A DNA stretch of 7,310 nucleotides, from NCBI GenBank assembly GCA_017457545.1, contig JAFTHF010000150.1, positions 1 through 7,310 of the forward strand, given 5' to 3'. Of the stretch, positions 1 through 6,316 are shown piece by piece (within the stretch, counting starts at the first letter, position 1; each line of letters opens with the position of its first letter). Source of the stretch: Clostridia bacterium (lineage in GTDB: Bacteria; Bacillota_A; Clostridia; Oscillospirales; CAG-272). A program made the translations under genes and the position numbers. Under the pieces are notes generated by a model that was given only the letters and a program-made list of their open reading frames with translations, was not told the origin of the DNA and did not search any database.

Positions 1-2089
1 CAGCGGTCTTACAGGTCCTCAGTCCGCTAAGGTTAACAAGTACAACACCACAGGCGGTGCGCAGTGGCAGAACGTTGGCGAATGGATTGAGTACGAGATT
101 GAGGTTCCTGCAGGAGCAAGCGGCTACTACGGAATCGCGTTCCGCTACAAGCAGAACCTTCTCAGCGGTATGTTCGTTTCAAGACGTATATACATTGACG
201 GTGAAATTCCCTTTGACGAGGCTAACTACTGTAACTTCAACTTCTCCGACAGTTGGGAAACAACATATCTCGGCAACGGCGACGATGATTACAAGTTCTA
301 CCTTTCCGAAGGTAAGCACGTAATCAAGCTCGAGGTTGTACTCGGTGATATGGGCGCTCAGGTAGAGCAGGTTAGTGAGTCACTTTCAGTTATTAACAAC
401 TGCTACCTTGAGATTTTGAAGCTCACAGGTAGTACACCTGACGAAGACCGTTCATACGGCTTCTCCAGAGTAATGCCCGATGTTATTACAGCCTTGATGG
501 ACGAATCCATCAGACTTAAGGGCGTATATAATTACCTTACAGAGACAACAGGTCTTAAGGGTCAGCAGACATCTACACTTGAACAGCTTTACAACCTTCT
601 TTATAAGATGGCAAGCGACGAGAACGAGATTGCTAAGAACCTTGAAACACTTAAGTCTCAGATCGGTAACCTTGGTACATGGATTAACACAGCCAAGACT
701 CAGCCTCTCCAGGTTGACTACATTCAGATCCAGAAGTTAGACGAGGAGCTTCCCAAGAGCGAGGGTAACTTCTTCCAGTCTCTCTGGTATGAAATAAAGC
801 TCTTCTACTACAGCTTTATTGTTGACTATAACTCACTCGGCGTATCTGCAGATTCAAGTGCAGAGCCCGTTGAGGTTTGGATCACAACAGTTGCTAATAC
901 AACAGGTCGTGACCAGGCACAAATCGTAAGAAGCCTCATTGAAAATAAGTTTACACCCGAAACAGGCGTATCTGCTACTATCAAGCTTGTAGCGGGAGGA
1001 ACACTTCTTCCTTCAGTTCTTGCAGGCGTAGGTCCTGATGTATCACTCTTTGAGGGTAGCACATCAATTATCGACTACGCTTTACGTAGTGCTGCAATGC
1101 CTCTTAATAAATTCTTAGCAAGAGACCCCGAGGTATTTGATTACTTCCCCGAGGCTGCTATGATTCCTCTTACATTGTATAATTACGATGTAGACACAGG
1201 AAAGACATCCAAGACATACTACGGTCTTCCTGATAAGATGGACTTCAGTATGATGTTCTATCGTAAGGATATTCTTTCTGACCTTGGTCTTGAGATTCCT
1301 GAAACATGGGATGACTTGCTTGCTATGATTCCCGTACTTCAGTACAACAACATGGAAATCGGTATCCAGAAGGATATCTACACATTCATTCACCAGAGTG
1401 GAAATGAAGTATACTCCAATAACGGTATGACAATCAACTTTGATGATGTAGGAGTACTTAATGCATTTACAAAGCTTTGTAACATGTTTACACAGTACTC
1501 ATTGCCTTATCAGTATGACTTCGCAAACCGTTTCAGAACAGGTGAGATGCCTATCGGTATCACATCCTACGGTATGTGTAACCAGCTTGAAATCTTCGCT
1601 ACAGAAATTTCAGGTCTTTGGGGCTTCGTTCCGCTTCCCGGATACAGACAGGCTGACGGTTCTATTAAGAACACATCAAACGCTACAGTATCCGGATGCC
1701 TTATGCTTGCAGGCTGTGACAACCCCGATAACGCTTGGGAATTTATGAAGTGGTACACAGGTAAGGAATTCCAGGCTGACTATGCAAACGATATCGTTGC
1801 ACTTATGGGTATCTCCGCAAGACCGTTGGTAGCTAACACAGAAGCTCTCCATGAGCTTCCTTGGACTAACGAGGAGCTTATTAACATCACTGCTCAGGTT
1901 GAAAACCTCGCAGCTGTTCCTAACCACCCCGGAAGCTACTACCTCCAGAGATATATCGATTTCGCATTCCTCGCAGCATATAATGACGGAGCCGATCCTG
2001 CCGACGCGCTTCTCAGCTATGTTAATACAATTAATAAGGAATTAACTAGAAAACGTCAAGAGTTCGGCATGGACATATACGAAGATTAG
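1..2089 (+). CDS. ABC transporter extracellular sugar-binding protein with N-terminal CBM-like domain (5'-truncated by window edge)
   Basis: The reading frame is open from the left edge (first full codon at base 2) to TAG at 2087-2089, giving 695 visible residues; the true start and any signal peptide lie upstream. The Met at 170 is inside a domain and is not a start. Three regions are visible. Window codons about 1-130 are beta-rich and aromatic (QWQNVGEWIEYEIEVP, then RRIYIDGEIPF and GKHVIKLEV), like CBM6/CBM35-type galactose-binding-fold modules. Codons about 155-285 are mostly helical and probably form a spacer. Codons about 290-690 are a family 1 solute-binding domain: VEVWITT opening strand, TLLPSVLAGVGPDVSLF, then YYGLPDKMDFSMMFYRKDIL followed by LGLEIPETWDDLL, and NPDNAWEFMKWYTGKEFQ near the end. 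The role would be capturing a sugar outside the cell and delivering it to the two permeases directly downstream. The SBP class is well supported; the CBM family and the substrate are inference. It is much longer than typical sugar-binding proteins of about 400-450 residues. Confidence 0.88.
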   Translation, partial: SGLTGPQSAKVNKYNTTGGAQWQNVGEWIEYEIEVPAGASGYYGIAFRYKQNLLSGMFVSRRIYIDGEIPFDEANYCNFNFSDSWETTYLGNGDDDYKFYLSEGKHVIKLEVVLGDMGAQVEQVSESLSVINNCYLEILKLTGSTPDEDRSYGFSRVMPDVITALMDESIRLKGVYNYLTETTGLKGQQTSTLEQLYNLLYKMASDENEIAKNLETLKSQIGNLGTWINTAKTQPLQVDYIQIQKLDEELPKSEGNFFQSLWYEIKLFYYSFIVDYNSLGVSADSSAEPVEVWITTVANTTGRDQAQIVRSLIENKFTPETGVSATIKLVAGGTLLPSVLAGVGPDVSLFEGSTSIIDYALRSAAMPLNKFLARDPEVFDYFPEAAMIPLTLYNYDVDTGKTSKTYYGLPDKMDFSMMFYRKDILSDLGLEIPETWDDLLAMIPVLQYNNMEIGIQKDIYTFIHQSGNEVYSNNGMTINFDDVGVLNAFTKLCNMFTQYSLPYQYDFANRFRTGEMPIGITSYGMCNQLEIFATEISGLWGFVPLPGYRQADGSIKNTSNATVSGCLMLAGCDNPDNAWEFMKWYTGKEFQADYANDIVALMGISARPLVANTEALHELPWTNEELINITAQVENLAAVPNHPGSYYLQRYIDFAFLAAYNDGADPADALLSYVNTINKELTRKRQEFGMDIYED

Positions 2090-2115
2090 ACTGTTAAGTC
2101 GGAAATACTGTTAAG
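2090..2115 (+). repeat. 9-bp direct repeat ACTGTTAAG in the gap between binding protein and permease
   Basis: ACTGTTAAG occurs at 2090-2098 and again at 2107-2115, 17 bases apart start to start. It lies in the only intergenic gap of more than 20 bases in the window. The second copy runs into the ribosome binding site of the next gene. It has no inverted symmetry and no following T-run, so it is not a terminator. It could be chance or a short binding or processing site. Confidence 0.4.
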
Positions 2116-2119
2116 GAGA
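2113..2119 (+). promoter_or_regulatory. Ribosome binding site for first permease
   Basis: AAGGAGA lies 8 bases before the ATG at 2128. It fixes that start over later in-frame Met codons. Confidence 0.8.
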
Positions 2120-2127
2120 TAATTTAG

Positions 2128-3240
2128 ATGGCAACACAAGATAAAAAATTAAATGAAGCTGTCAAAGTGCGTAAGATCTCCAAGGATGAATTTAAGAAAA
2201 ATTATTTCAAGTCATCTGAGGAAACCGCAATGTTTGCGAAAGATCTTGCAAATAGTACCGACGCCCCTGTCATAATCGAAGAGGAGGCTGCCACCAAAAA
2301 AGAGAAGAAGGTGGTAACAGCCCGTAAAGATATGACCATGGCACAGTGGACAATTAAAGAAATGAAGAGAAATAAAGCAGGCTATGTTATGATCTTGCCC
2401 TTTATGATCGTATTCTGTATGTTCACATTGTTCCCGGTTTTACTTTCACTTGCACTCAGCTTTACATCATTTAACATGCTTGAGTTTAAATCCGATATGT
2501 TCGTTGGTATAAGCAACTATACAAGATTGTTCTTCGACGATGACATATTCCTTCAGGCATGTAAGAACACACTTATATTCGCTATGGTTACAGGTCCTGT
2601 ATCCTACATACTTTCCTTCCTTGTTGCATGGTTCATTAATGAGCTTGCTCCTAAGATCAGAGCGCTTGTTACTCTTGTATTCTATGCACCTTCATTCTCA
2701 GGAAACGTATACCTCGTTTGGCAGACACTCTTCCACGATGACGCAAACGGTTGGGTAAACGGTACACTCCTTGACCTCGGCATCATCAACGAGCCTATTC
2801 TTTGGTTCCATGATGAAAACTACGCAATGACCCTTTGTATCGTAGTTGCTCTTTGGATGTCACTCGGTACAGCGTTCCTTTCCTTCATCGCAGGTCTCCA
2901 GACTATGGACAAGAGCTTGTTCGAGGCTGCCTCCGTTGACGGAATCAAGAACAGATGGCAAGAGCTTTGGTACATCACACTTCCTCAGATGAAGCCTCAG
3001 CTCCTCTTCGGTGCGATCACAGCTATCACCGGTTCCTTCGGTTTCGGTGCAGTAGTTACCGCACTTTGCGGATTCCCCTCAGTAAACTATTCATGTCACA
3101 CAATTATGCACTGTCTCGATGACTACGGCAGTACAAGATGGGAAGTAGGTTACGCCTCTGCGATAGCAACAATCTTGTTCCTTATCATGATCGGCGCTAA
3201 CATGCTTGTTCAAAAATTAATTTCGAAGGTAGGACAATAA
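2128..3240 (+). CDS. Carbohydrate ABC transporter permease, MalF/UgpA type, with N-terminal extension
   Basis: This is a 370-residue inner-membrane channel subunit of a CUT1-type sugar importer. About 85 charged, non-membrane residues come first, rich in Lys and Glu. Six likely membrane spans follow, at roughly residues 86-110, 148-170, 177-200, 233-256, 292-312 and 342-364. The cytoplasmic EAA loop that docks on the ATPase is clear at 266-290 (EAASVDGIKNRWQELWYITLP), ahead of span 5. Other family marks are VGISNYTRLF before span 2 and the DYG...EVGYASAIATILF stretch before and through span 6. MalF-type permeases of this subgroup are usually near 290-320 residues, so the N-terminal extension accounts for the extra length. 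The start at 2128 is supported by AAGGAGA at 2113-2119. It should pair with the permease that begins one base after its stop codon. The class is secure; the substrate is unknown. Confidence 0.93.
   Translation: MATQDKKLNEAVKVRKISKDEFKKNYFKSSEETAMFAKDLANSTDAPVIIEEEAATKKEKKVVTARKDMTMAQWTIKEMKRNKAGYVMILPFMIVFCMFTLFPVLLSLALSFTSFNMLEFKSDMFVGISNYTRLFFDDDIFLQACKNTLIFAMVTGPVSYILSFLVAWFINELAPKIRALVTLVFYAPSFSGNVYLVWQTLFHDDANGWVNGTLLDLGIINEPILWFHDENYAMTLCIVVALWMSLGTAFLSFIAGLQTMDKSLFEAASVDGIKNRWQELWYITLPQMKPQLLFGAITAITGSFGFGAVVTALCGFPSVNYSCHTIMHCLDDYGSTRWEVGYASAIATILFLIMIGANMLVQKLISKVGQ
3225..3234 (+). promoter_or_regulatory. Weak ribosome binding site for second permease, inside the end of the first
   Basis: GAAGGTAGGA lies within the last codons of the upstream permease, and AGGA is 7 bases before the ATG at 3242. 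It is weaker than the other sites in the cluster. With a one-base gap between the genes, this suggests translational coupling that would keep the two channel subunits in balance. A second Met codon at 3260 has no better site. Confidence 0.55.
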
Positions 3241-3241
3241 T

Positions 3242-4123
3242 ATGCAAAAAGTGCAAAAAATGCGAATTAGAAATCATCAAGTTGTCCTTAACCGTTCGGT
3301 AGGCGGCGACGCGGGAATCTTTGTGTTCCTTGCAATCATGGGCGTGTTCATGTTCTTACCTATGGTATACGTAATCATGCAGTCCCTTAAGCCACTTGAT
3401 GAGCTCTTCATCTTCCCTCCAAGATTCTGGGTTGCTAAGCCCACACTTGGAAACTTTGGTAGCTTGTTTAAGCTCCTTAGCGATTCATGGGTACCCTTCT
3501 CAAGATACATCTTCAACACAGTGTTCATTACAGCAGCAGGCGTATTTGGAAACTTGTTCTTCTCATCCCTTGCAGCGTATGCACTTGCTAAGATTCCTTT
3601 CCCCGGTAGAGTAGGCGTATTCAAACTCATCAGATCATCCCTTATGTTTACAGCAACCGTTACTGCTATTGCAAACTTCCTAACACTTTCAACATTATGT
3701 TTGCTTGATAATCACCTTGCTATTATCATTCCCGCATGGGGCTCAACACTTGGTCTTTATCTTATGAAGCAGTTTATGGATTCATCAATTACAGATACAG
3801 TACTTGAGAGTGCGCGTCTTGACGGATGTAGCGAATTTAAGACCTTCTGGGTAATCGCAATGCCTATGGTTAAGCCCGCATGGCTCACACTTATCATTTA
3901 CTCATTCCAGGGTCTCTGGAATACAGGCGCTTCAGTATATATCTATAGTGAAGAGCTTAAGACACTTAACTACGCAATCGGCCAGATCACATCAGGTGGT
4001 ATTGCCCGTGCAGGTGCTTCCGCAGCAGGTACAGTTATTATGATGATCGTTCCTATCGCGGTATTCGTTATCTCACAGAGTAATATCATTGAAACAATGG
4101 GATCCAGCGGTATGAAGGACTAA
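3242..4123 (+). CDS. Carbohydrate ABC transporter permease, MalG/UgpE type
   Basis: This is a 293-residue second channel subunit of the CUT1-type importer, of normal family length. A short basic N-terminus (MQKVQKMRIRNHQ) precedes span 1 at about residues 26-48. Family features follow: SLKPLDELFIFPPRFW after span 1; TLGNF at about 68-72; FNTVFIT and SSLAAYALAKIPFPG through span 2 (about 92-115); further spans near 129-151, 159-176, 214-233 and 263-283. The EAA loop is at about 189-213 (ESARLDGCSEFKTFWVIAMP), with Ser in place of the first Ala of the usual EAA, a conservative change. It starts one base after the upstream stop and is followed by a ribosome binding site overlapping its own stop codon. 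It would form a heterodimeric pore with the preceding permease. The class is secure; the substrate is not determined. Confidence 0.93.
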   Translation: MQKVQKMRIRNHQVVLNRSVGGDAGIFVFLAIMGVFMFLPMVYVIMQSLKPLDELFIFPPRFWVAKPTLGNFGSLFKLLSDSWVPFSRYIFNTVFITAAGVFGNLFFSSLAAYALAKIPFPGRVGVFKLIRSSLMFTATVTAIANFLTLSTLCLLDNHLAIIIPAWGSTLGLYLMKQFMDSSITDTVLESARLDGCSEFKTFWVIAMPMVKPAWLTLIIYSFQGLWNTGASVYIYSEELKTLNYAIGQITSGGIARAGASAAGTVIMMIVPIAVFVISQSNIIETMGSSGMKD

Positions 4124-4128
4124 GGAGG
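4122..4128 (+). promoter_or_regulatory. Ribosome binding site overlapping the second permease stop codon
   Basis: AAGGAGG overlaps the TAA at 4121-4123 and sits 4 bases before the ATG at 4133. The spacing is short, but the match to the anti-Shine-Dalgarno sequence is complete. The overlap favours translational coupling. Confidence 0.8.
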
Positions 4129-4132
4129 AATT

Positions 4133-6301
4133 ATGAAGAAAGTAACAAGAATATTAGTATTCGTAATGATGCTTCTTATGGTATTCCCCATAGCTTCCTT
4201 CGCTATCATACCTTATGAGACATATACATACGGCATTGACGGATGGGCAGTTCCATCACCTGATGCTTATGTACCTGACATCATGGTAGACTCAGCTTAT
4301 ATCGGTGAGCTTGCAGGCGGTCTTGATACACCTCTTATGGAGCCCTCTGATATTGAAGCAGATGCTAATGGCAATATCTATATTACCGACAGAGGTAATA
4401 ACAGAATAGTAGTTCTTGACTACGAATACAGACTTAAGTACATTATTAAGGACTTTGTAAACGACAGTGGTGTAGATGATGGCTTTAACAAGCCCTCCAG
4501 CACATTCGTTGTTAACGAAGGCGATGTAAAGGGACTTTACGTTTGCGATACAGGTAACTCAAGAATCCTTGTATTTGACCTTGAAACCGGTGAAATCGTA
4601 CGTGAAATCAACAAGCCTAAGTCCACACTTTTGGTAGACGACAAGTATTCACCTGTTAGCTGTGTAGTTGACAAATACGGACGTCTTTATGTAACAGCAT
4701 CAGACAGAACCGAAGGTATCATGGTTATGACATCTAACGGTAAGCTTATCAACTTTATCGGTGCTCCTAAGGTAACCGTTACAGCAAGAGAGGCTCTCCT
4801 TCGTATCATCAACCCTGCAGCAGCTAATATGCTCACCTTCGTTCCTACTTCATTTACAAGCCTTGACCTTGACCAGTCCTCACAGGAATTCGTATATGCC
4901 ACATGTATCTTCGGTGAAGACTACAAGGATCAGCAGATGGCATCAATCAAGTCAAAGGACGGTGTTTACTCTCCTGTAAGACTTCTTAATGCTAAGGGTG
5001 CAGATATTATGAACCGTAACGGCTTCTTTGACCCTGCAGGCGAAGTTGATATCATGTCCAGTGATATCACAGGCGAAAGCACAGAGCAGGTAACAGACGC
5101 TTCTCAGATCAAGGATATTACAAGTGGTCCTAACGGCGTTTGGTCCATTATCGACTCTAACCGTTGTAAGGTATATACATACGATAACGACGGTAACTTG
5201 CTTTATATCTTCGGTGATAAGGGTAACCAGCTTGGTAACCTTACACTTGCTCAGGCAATTACATATCAGGGCAACAAGATTTTGGTGCTTGATATCAAAT
5301 CCAACTCGTTCACAGTTTACCGTAGAACTGAGTATGGTAATCTTCTTGATGAAGCTATTGAGCTTCAGAATCTTCGTGAGTATGATCTCTCCATTGAAAA
5401 GTGGGAAGACGTTCTTGCGAGAAACAATAACTTTGATACAGCATATGTAGCTATCGGTAAGTCCTTGCACAGAGCAGGTGATTACAGTGAGGCCATCGGA
5501 TATTTCCAGAATGCTTACGATATTGAAAACTATGCAACAGCATTTAAGGAAGTTCGTAAGGAAGTAATGGAAATCTGGTTCATTCCTATGATTGTCCTTA
5601 TTGTATTCGTCTTTGTCCTCTTTGGCAAGCTTATGGGTTGGGTAGGTAAGGTAAACCTTGCTGCTCAGACTAAGTCCGGTAGAAAGTCTCTTAAGGAAGA
5701 GCTCTGCTACGGTACACACATTATATTCCACCCATTTGATGGCTTCTGGGATCTTAAGCACGAGCAGCGCGGCTCAGTAAGAGCTTCCATCATTTATATC
5801 ATAGTTACAATTCTTGCATTCTACTATCAGGATATTGGTAGAGGCTATTACCAGAACCCTCAGGGCGCATACGGTACTATCTTCTCCAGTGCTGCATCAG
5901 TACTTGTAATTTTGATTCTTTGGGTAGTCGGCAACTGGTGCTTCACCACCTTGTTTGACGGCGAAGGCAATATGAAGAATATCTTCATTGCCACATCCTA
6001 TGCTTTGTTCCCGGTTCCGATCTTTGTAATTGTTTCTACAATTCTTACAAACGTATTCGTTGGCGACGAGGCTCAGATCGCATCTATGCTCGTAGTACTT
6101 GCATATATATGGATGGCATTCCTTCTCATTATCGGTATGCAGGTTATTCACGACTTTACAATGGGTAAGAACATCGTAATGATCCTTTGCTCATTGGTAG
6201 GTATGGTATTCATCGTATTCGTTGCATTGTTGTTCACAACCCTCGCATCTAAGATGATAGGCTTTGTGGAAACACTGATTGATGAAATAAGTTTCAGGTA
6301 A
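4133..6301 (+). CDS. Exported NHL beta-propeller / TPR-like / Yip1-domain membrane protein
   Basis: This is a 722-residue protein. A signal peptide covers residues 1-24 (MKK, hydrophobic core, SFA before a likely cut). Residues about 66-400 look like a beta-propeller with NHL-type blades. Clear ones are near 70-96 (ANGNIYITDRGNNRIVVLD), 131-149 (GLYVCDTGNSRILVFD), 174-199 and 328-361, and weaker ones near 240-290 and 370-398. Residues 404-468 resemble two TPR units, the second reading AYVAIGKSLHRAGDYSEAIG. A membrane span follows at about 481-503, then a basic loop, then five more spans (about 549-566, 587-603, 619-643, 650-672, 681-705). This C-terminal part matches Yip1-family features: FHPFDGFWDLKHEQRGS, and the LFDGEGNMKNIFIATSYALFPVP stretch. 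The positive-inside rule places the propeller and TPR outside the membrane. The function is unknown. Placement just after the permeases suggests a partner of the importer, perhaps binding glycan or the binding protein. The domain calls are from motif reading; the role is inference. Confidence 0.82.
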   Translation: MKKVTRILVFVMMLLMVFPIASFAIIPYETYTYGIDGWAVPSPDAYVPDIMVDSAYIGELAGGLDTPLMEPSDIEADANGNIYITDRGNNRIVVLDYEYRLKYIIKDFVNDSGVDDGFNKPSSTFVVNEGDVKGLYVCDTGNSRILVFDLETGEIVREINKPKSTLLVDDKYSPVSCVVDKYGRLYVTASDRTEGIMVMTSNGKLINFIGAPKVTVTAREALLRIINPAAANMLTFVPTSFTSLDLDQSSQEFVYATCIFGEDYKDQQMASIKSKDGVYSPVRLLNAKGADIMNRNGFFDPAGEVDIMSSDITGESTEQVTDASQIKDITSGPNGVWSIIDSNRCKVYTYDNDGNLLYIFGDKGNQLGNLTLAQAITYQGNKILVLDIKSNSFTVYRRTEYGNLLDEAIELQNLREYDLSIEKWEDVLARNNNFDTAYVAIGKSLHRAGDYSEAIGYFQNAYDIENYATAFKEVRKEVMEIWFIPMIVLIVFVFVLFGKLMGWVGKVNLAAQTKSGRKSLKEELCYGTHIIFHPFDGFWDLKHEQRGSVRASIIYIIVTILAFYYQDIGRGYYQNPQGAYGTIFSSAASVLVILILWVVGNWCFTTLFDGEGNMKNIFIATSYALFPVPIFVIVSTILTNVFVGDEAQIASMLVVLAYIWMAFLLIIGMQVIHDFTMGKNIVMILCSLVGMVFIVFVALLFTTLASKMIGFVETLIDEISFR

Positions 6302-6307
6302 AGGAGG
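6301..6307 (+). promoter_or_regulatory. Ribosome binding site overlapping the Yip1-domain gene stop codon
   Basis: AAGGAGG begins at the last base of the TAA (6299-6301) and lies 9 bases before the ATG at 6317. It is a full-strength site, it fixes that start, and it suggests coupling to the upstream gene. Confidence 0.85.
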
Positions 6308-6316
6308 ATATAGCTA

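Noticed and set aside
170..172. Start codon for the binding protein at the first in-frame Met
   Set aside because: The same frame is open to base 2 and encodes the first half of the beta domain, including the QWQNVGEWIEYEIEV strand region. The Met is inside the domain, and there is no ribosome binding site before it.
57..323. 88-codon + strand frame at the left edge
   Set aside because: It overlaps the binding-protein gene in another frame, and its Ser/Thr-rich translation has no domain features.
2087..2127. Terminator after the binding-protein gene
   Set aside because: There is no inverted repeat able to form a stable stem and no T-run. The repeated ACTGTTAAG copies are direct, not inverted.
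3277..3630. 117-codon minus-strand frame opposite the second permease
   Set aside because: It is antisense to a typical MalG-type permease and has no recognisable motif or upstream signal.
4952..5761. 269-codon open frame on the minus strand inside the propeller gene
   Set aside because: It lies wholly antisense to a well-supported gene with clear domain motifs. Its translation shows no recognisable family, and it would have no space for its own promoter. It is a by-product of codon bias on the + strand.
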